This document shows positions 1-7,783 of a stretch of 9,916 bases of DNA, piece by piece (within the stretch, counting starts at the first letter, position 1; each line of letters opens with the position of its first letter). The DNA is from an uncultured Bacilli bacterium (GTDB lineage: Bacteria > Bacillota_I > Bacilli_A > RF39 > UBA660), in the NCBI GenBank assembly GCA_944371685.1, contig CALVXV010000040.1:1-9916 (forward strand), written 5' to 3'. The notes beneath the pieces are model-generated. The model worked only from the letters and a program-made list of their open reading frames with translations, was not told the origin of the DNA and made no database searches. A program made the position numbers and the translations under genes.

Positions 1-27
1 CACTCAGTATATCACAAACATTTGTTC

Positions 28-48
28 TTGTAAATATTTTTTTTACAA
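28..48. other. AT-rich hairpin past the polC terminator
   Basis: TTGTAAA at 28-34 and TTTACAA at 42-48 are perfect inverted repeats around a 7-nt T-rich loop. The stem is AT-rich and weak, and no strong U tract follows on either strand. It could be a backup terminator or a remnant serving a gene further left. I see no coding region in the first 94 bases. Confidence 0.3.
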
Positions 49-65
49 AGCAAACTTTTTATTTC

Positions 66-96
66 AAAAAAACAAACCATATTTTATGATTTGTTT
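66..96 (-). terminator. Intrinsic terminator of polC
   Basis: On the minus strand, positions 96 down to 86 and 80 down to 70 form an 11-bp stem (AAACAAATCAT against ATGGTTTGTTT). It contains one U-G wobble and closes a 5-nt loop. The 3' arm runs straight into a T tract of seven bases (72 to 66). The polC TAA stop (97-95) shares two bases with the outer end of the stem. The pattern is that of a Rho-independent terminator oriented for polC. The opposite strand has no U tract after the stem, so bidirectional use is unlikely. Confidence 0.85.
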
Positions 97-3000
97 AAAA
101 TAAAGATAGTTGACTTGATTCATCCATACCATCTAATATGCCCATAGAGCGAAGTTTGTCAACTAAGGTTGTTGATAGTTTAGCTCGTTTTTGAAGATCC
201 TCAATACTAATAAACGGCTGTTTATCACGTTCTTCAACGATTTTTCTAGCAACTACTTCACCAAGTCCATCAATGGCTCTAAATGGTGGTATTAAATTTC
301 CATCATCATCAATGACGAAATCGTGGTAGTGACTTTTATATAAATCAATTGGTTTAAATTTTATATTACGAGCTAGAGCTTCTAATGCCACCTTTAAGCA
401 TTCTAAAACTGATGATTCTTTATTAGTGGCATCAAAACCTTTTTCATTAATTTCAATGACTTTTGCTTTAACAGTTTCATAGCCTTTAATCATAGATTCA
501 ATATCAAAGTCATCGTATTCAGCAGAGAACTGGGCAGCATAATATACAGACGGTTTATGTACTTTATAATATGCAAGTCTAAAGGCATTTATAACATAAG
601 CTACAGCATGAGCCTTTGGGAACATATATTTAATTTTACTACATGATTCAATGTACCAATCAGCTATACCGGCAGCTTTTAACTCTTTAACATATTCGGC
701 CCATTGTTCAGGTTCTTTACTGGCTTTTCCTTTACGAACGAATTCCATTATTTTAAAGGCTTTTAATCTATCCATTCCTTCTTTTATTAAGTAAGTCATG
801 ATATCGTCACGACAGCCGATAACTTCGCTGAATGGAACAACTCCTTGTTCAATTAAATCTCGAGCATTTCCATTCCATACATCGGTACCATGTGATAGTC
901 CTGATATTTTAACTAGTTCTGAGAATGTTTTGGGTCTAGTTTCTTTGACCATTTGTAAAGTGAAAGGGGTTCCAAATTCTGGGATACCCAAGGTACCAGT
1001 ATCATTTAAAATTTGTTCTTTAGTAACACCTAAAGGTTCTGGTGATAAGAATATACCCATGGTTGTTTTATCATCCAAAGGCACCTGTGTAACATCATCA
1101 CCGGTTATATTTTGAATGAGCCTTAATTTAGTTGGTCCAGAGTGACCTAAAATATCTAGTTTTAAAACATCTTGGTCAATGGCGTGGTAATCAAAGTGAG
1201 TTGTTCGCCAAGCGGATGTTGGGTCGTCGGCAGGATACTGGAACGGAGTAAAATCAAAGACATCCATATATCCTGGGATAACGACTATTCCACCGGGGTG
1301 CTGGCCGGTGGTTCTTTTAACACCTGTGCAACCTTGGGCTAGTCTTTCAACTTCAGCAGTACGCATATTTATGCCTTTATCTTCACAGTAACCTTTAACA
1401 TATCCAAAGGCTGTTTTAGTGGCGACAGTACCAATGGTGCCAGCGCGATAAACATTATCAACGCCGAATAGTACTTTGGTGTATTCATGAGCAGCGGCTT
1501 GATTTAAGTCAGAAAAATTTAAGTCAATATCTGGCACTTTATCGGCATGGAAACCAAGGAAAGTCGCAAATGGCATATCTTCACCATCTTTTTTTAATTT
1601 GGTGCCACATTTTGGACAGTTCATATCTGGCAAGTCAAAGCCACAATCGTAATCTTGGGATAATGGTTTACCATCTATTTCAAATATGCTATGTTTACAA
1701 TTTGGACAAACATAATGAGCTGGAAGTCCATTGGTTTCCGTTATACCCATGAAAGTGGCAACTAATGATGAACCTACAGAGCCACGACTTCCTACTAGAT
1801 ATCCATCATCATTTGATTTTTTTACTAATTTTTGAGCAATCAAGTATATGACATCGAAGTGGGCTCCAATGATACCAGTCAACTTGTCTGAGGCTTGTTT
1901 GTCTAATTGTTCTTCAGTTATATCTGGACTAGTTTCTTTGATATCTTCTTTGACAAAGTTTTTTACACCATCATAATAACTACGCATTACCTTGTTAAGC
2001 TCAGAGTATATATATTTATTATATTCGTCATCTTTTAAGCCTTGTTTTTCGGCGTGTTTTTTGATGATATTCATTGGTTCTTCACCATATAATTCTTGAG
2101 CTAATCGTTCTTCTATGTTGTATGGTAATGGTTTTCCATATACACTTTCGGCTTTATCGTAGACCATATCGGTTGTTGTTTCAGTGCAGTGGGGAATTTT
2201 AGGTGCAAAAGGAATACCACCAGTATCAATAATAACTTCGATGATGTCGACCATATCTACTATTTTGTTTGGATTATCAATTACAATTTCCTCAGCTAGT
2301 TCTTTTGGTAAAAATGAGAATTCTTCTAGCATTTCATCGGTTGTTCTTAGGTGCTGAGACGGGATTTGTGTGATATTTTTTTTAGCTAGGGGATGGCGAC
2401 CACCACCAGGGACTTTTTGCCCTACTATAATTTCTCTATATATTCTATCTTCTGGCTCTATTTGGTGAACATCGCCAGTAGCGACAATTAGTTTTCCTGC
2501 TTCTTTAGTAACTTTGATGATTTTTTTGATGTGCTGTAAAAGTTCGGCTTTACTAGCGAAGTCACCCATTTGAAGTAAATGGTCATAAACTGCTGGTGGT
2601 TGTACTTCGACATAATCATAGAAGTTAATTAAGTTGGCTAATTCTTCATCATTTTTACTTCTAGCTAGTATAAATATTTCACTTTCGTAGCATCCACTAC
2701 CAATTAATAAGCCTTCTCTATGTTTTTCAATTTCACTTCTTAAAATTCTTGGTGTTTTATATAAGTATTTTGTATTAGCTAAAGATATTAATTTGAATAG
2801 GTTTTTTAAACCTTTTTTATTTTTTGCTAATATATTGACGTGGTAACTTGAGCCATATTTATGAATTTCATCTTTAGAGACTAGTTTATCTAAATCTTTG
2901 ATGGTTTCAAAATTACGTGAGACTAGTTTTTTTAACATTTTATGGAATACTAAGGCGGTGCCTTCAGCATCGTAATCGCCTCTATGATGAGCTGATTCAT

Positions 3001-4618
3001 CCCATGGGACTTCGTATCTTTTGACTAAAGCGGATAAGCTATGTCTAGCATAGCCGGTATCTAGGGCTCTTGATAGTTCCAAAGTGTCGATGACGGTGTT
3101 TTTAAATTCACCTAAATTATATTTACTATGAGCCATAACTATGAATGAGACATCGAATTTGGCATTATGAGCAACCATTGGCAAGTTACCAGTCCACTCC
3201 ATGAATCTTTTGACGGCATTTTCTTCATTATCTTTATCTTTTAACATATCGTCGGTGATGTTGGTTAGTTCAGTAATTTTGGCTGGAAGTTTTCTTCCTG
3301 GATTGATTAATTCATCGAATCTATCAATTATTTCACCATTGTTTATTTTAACGGCACCTATTTCGACAATTGAATCGGCCCCGCCGGCATTAAATCCAGT
3401 GGTTTCTAAGTCGAAAACAACATAAGTCGTATCTAATAGTTTTAAATCAGATGGTCTTAAGACGATGTTGACAGTGTCATCAATTAAAGTTAATTCGGTG
3501 CCATATAGGGCTTTGAATTTATCTTTTTCTTCTTTTCCTTTATTGTATTTGGTAACTAAGTTAAAGACATGAGGGAAAGCTTGGCATCCGTTATGGTCGG
3601 TTATAGCAATAGCTTTATGTCCCCAATTTATAGCGGTATTTACCAATTTTACTTCATCGGCAACACCATCCATTTGACTCATTTTAGTGTGAGCATGAAG
3701 TTCAACTCTTTTTCTTTTGGCTTCATCTTTTCTTTTTACATCTTCTTTATTTGAAACATTAATATCTCTAGCATTTAAAACGATTTCCCCTGAATATTTA
3801 TCATTTTTAGTATAACCTCTAATAATATAGTATTTACCTTCTTTTAAAGCTTTTTTATATTTATTAAATTCATCATCTTCTTTACAGAATATTTTACAGT
3901 ACATGCTGTCTGTGCCGTCAGTTATTTTTAAGGTGAAAATTTTAAAGTTATTTTTAGATGATTCAAAAATATCAATGCCGAAGATTTTGGCTTCGACAGT
4001 GACATTATCCATTTCAAAAGTGACTAGATTAATTGGAGTTGGTTCACTAGTTATTTCTCTACCCATAATAAAAGGGCTTTCTTTTTTAGGAATGTCTTTC
4101 GGTATGATTTTAGTTTTTTCTTTTTCTATTTCTTCTCTTAGTTCTTGAGCTTTCATTTCATCTATTTTAGTAATTACTTTAACATTAAATCCAGCTTTAT
4201 TTAAGTTTTGTTCAAGGGTTTGCTTGATACTATTGAATTTCATTTCTTCGGCTTTATTGGTTAGATTTATCAAAAGATTATCGTCATCTAGTGTTAGGTC
4301 TATATTTACAAACATTTTTAATAAAGGGGCTTCTTTACTATAATTTTCTAAGAAAGCATGATAATAATTAGTTAAGGTTTCAAAGCTAAAATTTTTACTG
4401 ATTATTTTGGCACTTACTGATTTAACTGTATTAAAATGTTTTTTTAAGTTATGGATGAACTGTGTATAGATATTATAAGGTAAAGTATTATCTAAAGATA
4501 GACAGAAAACATATTTATCTTTATTTTTATTACAAATAATTTTTTCTAATTTGCCATTTTCAAAATATGTATTATCTATATTAATTTGGTTTAAAAGTAG
4601 TTTTAATTTGTCATCCAT
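95..4618 (-). CDS. polC: DNA polymerase III PolC, Gram-positive replicative polymerase
   Basis: PolC is the catalytic subunit of the Bacillota replisome, combining DNA synthesis with 3'-5' proofreading. I start it at the ATG at 4618, giving 1507 aa (B. subtilis PolC is about 1440). AAGGTGA lies 5 nt upstream of this ATG, and the 19 codons of extra open frame cover the promoter. Domains in order are an N-terminal region; an OB fold (about 195-292); a PHP domain starting at HAHTKMSQMDG (308 on); and a DEDDh exonuclease inserted in PHP (VVFDLETTGF about 400, HNAKFD about 489, HHRGDYDAE about 545-552). PHP resumes with GDVH about 716-718. Then come a CxxC...CxxC zinc module (C971, C974, C1001, C1004) and the polymerase core with PDIDLNF (D1030, D1032) and LDILGH (D1155). 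A helix-hairpin-helix-like region (about 1446-1491) and the C-terminal clamp-binding QLSLF follow. All catalytic acids are present. Nearby motif residues differ from the usual form (HSGPT, SDLNQ). The stop is TAA. Confidence 0.98.
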   Translation of the reverse strand: MDDKLKLLLNQINIDNTYFENGKLEKIICNKNKDKYVFCLSLDNTLPYNIYTQFIHNLKKHFNTVKSVSAKIISKNFSFETLTNYYHAFLENYSKEAPLLKMFVNIDLTLDDDNLLINLTNKAEEMKFNSIKQTLEQNLNKAGFNVKVITKIDEMKAQELREEIEKEKTKIIPKDIPKKESPFIMGREITSEPTPINLVTFEMDNVTVEAKIFGIDIFESSKNNFKIFTLKITDGTDSMYCKIFCKEDDEFNKYKKALKEGKYYIIRGYTKNDKYSGEIVLNARDINVSNKEDVKRKDEAKRKRVELHAHTKMSQMDGVADEVKLVNTAINWGHKAIAITDHNGCQAFPHVFNLVTKYNKGKEEKDKFKALYGTELTLIDDTVNIVLRPSDLKLLDTTYVVFDLETTGFNAGGADSIVEIGAVKINNGEIIDRFDELINPGRKLPAKITELTNITDDMLKDKDNEENAVKRFMEWTGNLPMVAHNAKFDVSFIVMAHSKYNLGEFKNTVIDTLELSRALDTGYARHSLSALVKRYEVPWDESAHHRGDYDAEGTALVFHKMLKKLVSRNFETIKDLDKLVSKDEIHKYGSSYHVNILAKNKKGLKNLFKLISLANTKYLYKTPRILRSEIEKHREGLLIGSGCYESEIFILARSKNDEELANLINFYDYVEVQPPAVYDHLLQMGDFASKAELLQHIKKIIKVTKEAGKLIVATGDVHQIEPEDRIYREIIVGQKVPGGGRHPLAKKNITQIPSQHLRTTDEMLEEFSFLPKELAEEIVIDNPNKIVDMVDIIEVIIDTGGIPFAPKIPHCTETTTDMVYDKAESVYGKPLPYNIEERLAQELYGEEPMNIIKKHAEKQGLKDDEYNKYIYSELNKVMRSYYDGVKNFVKEDIKETSPDITEEQLDKQASDKLTGIIGAHFDVIYLIAQKLVKKSNDDGYLVGSRGSVGSSLVATFMGITETNGLPAHYVCPNCKHSIFEIDGKPLSQDYDCGFDLPDMNCPKCGTKLKKDGEDMPFATFLGFHADKVPDIDLNFSDLNQAAAHEYTKVLFGVDNVYRAGTIGTVATKTAFGYVKGYCEDKGINMRTAEVERLAQGCTGVKRTTGQHPGGIVVIPGYMDVFDFTPFQYPADDPTSAWRTTHFDYHAIDQDVLKLDILGHSGPTKLRLIQNITGDDVTQVPLDDKTTMGIFLSPEPLGVTKEQILNDTGTLGIPEFGTPFTLQMVKETRPKTFSELVKISGLSHGTDVWNGNARDLIEQGVVPFSEVIGCRDDIMTYLIKEGMDRLKAFKIMEFVRKGKASKEPEQWAEYVKELKAAGIADWYIESCSKIKYMFPKAHAVAYVINAFRLAYYKVHKPSVYYAAQFSAEYDDFDIESMIKGYETVKAKVIEINEKGFDATNKESSVLECLKVALEALARNIKFKPIDLYKSHYHDFVIDDDGNLIPPFRAIDGLGEVVARKIVEERDKQPFISIEDLQKRAKLSTTLVDKLRSMGILDGMDESSQLSLF

Positions 4619-4623
4619 TTCAA

Positions 4624-4630
4624 TCACCTT
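4624..4630 (-). promoter_or_regulatory. Ribosome binding site fixing the polC start
   Basis: AAGGTGA precedes ATG 4618 by 5 nt (TTGAA). The same motif and spacing occur before the chosen prfA start. The competing ATG at 4675 has no comparable site and lies upstream of the -10 element. Confidence 0.85.
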
Positions 4631-4634
4631 TTTT

Positions 4635-4665
4635 ATTATAACATAAGGTTTTACATTTTGGTCAT
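4635..4665 (-). promoter_or_regulatory. polC promoter with extended -10
   Basis: TATAAT (4640 to 4635) is preceded by TGT, giving the extended -10 form TGnTATAAT. The best -35 candidate is ATGACC (4665 to 4660) at a 19-bp spacing, which is weak and typical of extended -10 promoters. Transcription would begin near 4628-4632, leaving a leader of roughly 10-14 nt that barely contains the Shine-Dalgarno sequence. No clear terminator separates it from rnr upstream, so polC may also receive read-through transcription. Confidence 0.65.
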
Positions 4666-4696
4666 GAAAGCGCATGGAAATTGGGTTTACATTTGC
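4646..4696 (-). repeat. Imperfect direct repeat around the polC -35
   Basis: On the minus strand CAAATGTAAACC (near 4695-4684) and CAAAATGTAAAACC (4660-4647) are similar 12-14 nt words about 35 bp apart. The second lies between the -35 and -10 of the polC promoter. They could be operator half-sites or chance in AT-rich DNA. Confidence 0.3.
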
Positions 4697-4826
4697 TTTA
4701 AGTGTAGTTTTTACGATTATTGTGCGTTGTATTTATTATTTTATAGGTAATATTATTTTAAGATAGATTTTGAGTTTTGGTTGGACTTTATATGCTTAGT
4801 GTAAATGAAGTGTATAGAAAAAAGAA

Positions 4827-7001
4827 CTATTTTTTAACCTTTTGTTTAGATTTTGATAGTTCTTTATAGTTTAGATTAAAGTAAATTACCCGGTGTGGAA
4901 TGGATACTTCTTTGACTAAGACGCATACTCTTTCACCTAGTTTTAATTTTTGGTTATGGCCTATAGCTTTAGCGTGCGCTAAGTCGGCTGGGGTAACGTG
5001 ACCGATAATATTGTTGTCTAATCTTATTTCTGTATCATATGGAGTCATGTTGATTATTCTGCCAGTATAGATTTTACCACTATCTTCGGCAAATTCTCTT
5101 TGCATGTATTCGGCCATTTTTAAATCCAAAGTTTCTTTTTCGGCTTGGTCGGCTTCTCTTTCCATTTTGGAATCGTGCTCACAAATGGCTGGCAATAAAT
5201 TGTAATATGGTAAGAGTTGGTTTGGTTCATAGTGTTCGTATGGATTAGTTAATCTATGAACCATTAAGTCTGGGTGCCTTCTGATTGGAGAAGTAAAATG
5301 GGTATAATAATTTAGTCCTAGACCATAATGTCCGTCGCATGAACTTGAGTATTTGGCTTTACTCATACTTTTTAATATTAATTTAGAGATTACTAAATAG
5401 TTTTCATTATCTTTAAAATGGGTTAGGAAAAAGTTTAAATCTTGGGAGTTATAATGGCCATTTTTTATTTTATTGATGAGGCTATCGACTTCTTCTTTAG
5501 GGCATAAACCTTCTTGTTTTAAGGTTCTTAGGGCGTTTAATAGGTTATCATCATTAGGGTTGCCATGGACACGGTATACTTCCGGGGTTTCTAACCATCT
5601 ATGATATTCAGCGACACAACTATTGGCGGCAACCATAAAGTTTTCGATTAATTTTTCAGCAGTTTTTTGTTTCCTAGCTTCAAATTCTATTGGTTCACCG
5701 GTTGGAGTGGTGATGATTTTTATTTCATCTGAGCCAAAATCCACTTTACCTTCCTTAGCATTATTTTTATTTAAGATTTCTGAAAGTTCTTGCATTATTT
5801 TTAAATCACTAGCAAAAGATTCATAACCTTGTGGGATGATGTTTTGCTCTAATATTTTATTAACATCATCATAATTCATTTTCTTTTTAGAATTGATGAT
5901 GCTATCATAAATAACATAATCTAGGATTTCGCCTTTATCTGATATATACATATCGACGGTTTTGGTTAAACGATCGACGCCTTCATTTAATGAACAGATA
6001 CCATTTGATATTTGGTGTGGAAACATAGGGATGACACAGTCAGCTAGATAAACTGAAGTACCTCTTTTTTTGGCTTCAATATCTAATGGGGTTCCTTCTT
6101 TTATATAATAACTGACATCGGCAATATGAACACTTAGGATATAATGATTATCTATGGTTTTAACAATACTTATGGCATCATCCATATCTTTAGTATCTTT
6201 GCCATCAATCGTAAATATTATTTGGTTTCTAAGGTCTTTTCTACCTTTTAAATCTTCTTTTTGAACTTTATCTGGAATGGTTTTTAACTGTTCAATAACA
6301 TCGGCTGGAAATTCTTTTAAAAATCCGTGTTCGGCAGCAATTGTAGCTACTTCGATATCAGGATCGTCTTTATGTCCAACGACTTTATCAATATGGCCTT
6401 CAAAAACTGCTTTATTTTCAATAATGGCGATTCTTTCTTTATCTATGTCAACTAATACGCGACTACCGACAACTAATTTTCTTAGTTCTTCTTTTGGGCA
6501 TATGACAGTGACATTACCATGAATTGTATATGGTATAAATTCGCCATTACCGGCATACTCAAAGATAGTTTTACCTTTACCTCTTTTGATTATTTTTTCG
6601 ACATTGGCATCGGCATAATTGGTTTTTCCATGGTGAATATTATTTAAAACAACTACATCGCCTTCTAAGGCACCGTTTAAATGTTCTTCTTTAATTAAAT
6701 ATTTTATTTTACGTCCTTTATATTCGATAAAGACAAAGCCCTGTCCAGTTTGGTTTATATGAATGACTCCTTGGACTTTTCCTAGTTGCTTACTATCAAA
6801 TATTTTATAGTAACCTTCTTCATCTTGATAAATTTTACCTTCTTCTTCTAAGCTATTTAGAGCATTAATAAAAGAAGCTTGCATGGTTTCACCTTTAATG
6901 TGCATGGCTTTACGCACTTGGTCCAATGTAAGCTTCTTAATTTCTAAATTATAAATTATTTCGTTTTTGATTTCTTCCTTAGTTAATATTTCTTTTGACA
7001 T
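4827..7001 (-). CDS. rnr: Ribonuclease R, 3'-5' exoribonuclease (RNase II family)
   Basis: RNase R is a cytoplasmic processive 3'-5' exoribonuclease that degrades structured RNA. It acts in rRNA and mRNA turnover and on trans-translation substrates. The product is 724 aa from ATG 7001 (MSKEIL), with AGGTGGGG 5 nt upstream. The longer open frame begins at a TTG inside the promoter and was rejected. Domains in order are an N-terminal winged-helix-like region (about 1-70), two cold-shock/OB domains (about 72-250), the RNB catalytic domain (about 255-590) and a C-terminal S1 domain (about 643-712), ending in a short Lys-rich tail. In the RNB domain IDGKDTKDMDD supplies the four metal-binding aspartates (D266, D272, D274, D275, matching E. 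coli D272/D278/D280/D281). HFTSPIRRHPDL (about 568-579) is the second conserved RNB motif. Length and architecture fit RNase R of Bacillota. The gene has its own promoter, and its stop is TAG. Confidence 0.96.
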   Translation of the reverse strand: MSKEILTKEEIKNEIIYNLEIKKLTLDQVRKAMHIKGETMQASFINALNSLEEEGKIYQDEEGYYKIFDSKQLGKVQGVIHINQTGQGFVFIEYKGRKIKYLIKEEHLNGALEGDVVVLNNIHHGKTNYADANVEKIIKRGKGKTIFEYAGNGEFIPYTIHGNVTVICPKEELRKLVVGSRVLVDIDKERIAIIENKAVFEGHIDKVVGHKDDPDIEVATIAAEHGFLKEFPADVIEQLKTIPDKVQKEDLKGRKDLRNQIIFTIDGKDTKDMDDAISIVKTIDNHYILSVHIADVSYYIKEGTPLDIEAKKRGTSVYLADCVIPMFPHQISNGICSLNEGVDRLTKTVDMYISDKGEILDYVIYDSIINSKKKMNYDDVNKILEQNIIPQGYESFASDLKIMQELSEILNKNNAKEGKVDFGSDEIKIITTPTGEPIEFEARKQKTAEKLIENFMVAANSCVAEYHRWLETPEVYRVHGNPNDDNLLNALRTLKQEGLCPKEEVDSLINKIKNGHYNSQDLNFFLTHFKDNENYLVISKLILKSMSKAKYSSSCDGHYGLGLNYYTHFTSPIRRHPDLMVHRLTNPYEHYEPNQLLPYYNLLPAICEHDSKMEREADQAEKETLDLKMAEYMQREFAEDSGKIYTGRIINMTPYDTEIRLDNNIIGHVTPADLAHAKAIGHNQKLKLGERVCVLVKEVSIPHRVIYFNLNYKELSKSKQKVKK

Positions 7002-7006
7002 GTTTT

Positions 7007-7014
7007 CCCCACCT
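7007..7014 (-). promoter_or_regulatory. Ribosome binding site fixing the rnr start
   Basis: AGGTGGGG, followed by AAAAC, precedes ATG 7001. It supports the MSKEIL start over the upstream TTG at 7052, whose first bases overlap the -35 element. Confidence 0.8.
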
Positions 7015-7023
7015 AACAATTTC

Positions 7024-7052
7024 ATTATAACGAGTTTTAGGTGTTTTAACAA
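7024..7052 (-). promoter_or_regulatory. rnr promoter
   Basis: TTGTTA (7052 to 7047), a 17-bp spacer and a perfect TATAAT (7029 to 7024) form a housekeeping-sigma promoter. It sits 8 bases past the prmC stop codon, so rnr is independently transcribed. No terminator hairpin is visible after prmC, so read-through from prfA-prmC is also expected. The predicted leader is about 16 nt. Confidence 0.75.
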
Positions 7053-7060
7053 TAGTTTCT

Positions 7061-7783
7061 TTATATTTTTTTTAAATTGTTAAAGATGAATATGTAACGG
7101 TCTTTGCCAGTTAGGTCTTTTTCAGTGATTACTTGAGCGTTAGGAAAATATGTTTTAGCAATGTTAGTTATTGGTTTGCTTTGTGTCATTCCTATCTCAA
7201 AGGCTATTAGGTTTTTTTCTTTTAGATGGGGTTTGATATTTTTTAATATTTCTTTATAGAAGTATAAGCCATTATCTTCAGCATATAGAGCAATATGGGG
7301 TTCATTATTTTTAACTAAAGTTTCTATTTGTTCATTTTTAGCGATATATGGTGGATTACTGATGACGATGTCAAATTGCCCTTGAACATTATTTAAAACG
7401 TCACTTTTTTTGAAGGTTATTTGAACATTGTTTTTTTGGGCATTTTTTTTAGCTAATTCTAAGGCTTTTTCAGATATATCAGTGGCAGTAATTTGACCAT
7501 TTAAATGTTTAGCTAAGGTAATAGCAATAGCGCCACTACCCGTGCCGATGTCCAATATATCTAAAGGATTGGATAACATTTTTGAATAGTTTATCGTTTT
7601 TTCAACTAAGGTTTCAGTTTCAAATCTAGGGATTAAGACATTTTCATTTACTAAAAGATTAATATCATAAAAGTCAACATTTCCAACAATATATTGAACG
7701 GGTTTGCCTTCTTTTAGTTTTTTTAAACCTATTTTTAATTTTTCTTTTGGAAGATATTTTTTTAAGTATTCTTCGTTTGTCAT
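7061..7783 (-). CDS. prmC: Peptide chain release factor glutamine methyltransferase, short form
   Basis: PrmC (HemK) uses S-adenosylmethionine to N5-methylate the glutamine of the GGQ motif in release factors, raising termination efficiency. The 240-aa product shows PVQYIVG (28-34), the SAM-binding DIGTGSGAIA (78-87), an acidic ribose-binding position in TATDIS (about 99-104) and the catalytic NPPY (143-146). Family members are usually near 280 aa. Here only about 27 residues precede the QYI motif instead of 65-80, so most of the N-terminal helical domain is missing. A longer product is impossible because the codon directly before ATG 7783 is the prfA stop TAA in the same frame. There is no real Shine-Dalgarno sequence, so translation probably depends on ribosomes finishing prfA. 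Placement next to its substrate gene is the common arrangement in Bacillota. Confidence 0.95.
   Translation of the reverse strand: MTNEEYLKKYLPKEKLKIGLKKLKEGKPVQYIVGNVDFYDINLLVNENVLIPRFETETLVEKTINYSKMLSNPLDILDIGTGSGAIAITLAKHLNGQITATDISEKALELAKKNAQKNNVQITFKKSDVLNNVQGQFDIVISNPPYIAKNEQIETLVKNNEPHIALYAEDNGLYFYKEILKNIKPHLKEKNLIAFEIGMTQSKPITNIAKTYFPNAQVITEKDLTGKDRYIFIFNNLKKI

Noticed and set aside
4619..4675. N-terminal extension of PolC from ATG 4675
   Set aside because: It would start upstream of the -10 element and has no Shine-Dalgarno sequence, while ATG 4618 has AAGGTGA at 5 nt.
4734..4760. Exact 10-bp direct repeat TATTATTTTA (4734-4743 and 4751-4760)
   Set aside because: It is low-complexity AT sequence between rnr and polC with no further structure, so chance is the best explanation.
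7002..7052. RNase R extension from TTG 7052
   Set aside because: The extension covers the -35 and -10 elements, and AGGTGGGG points to ATG 7001.
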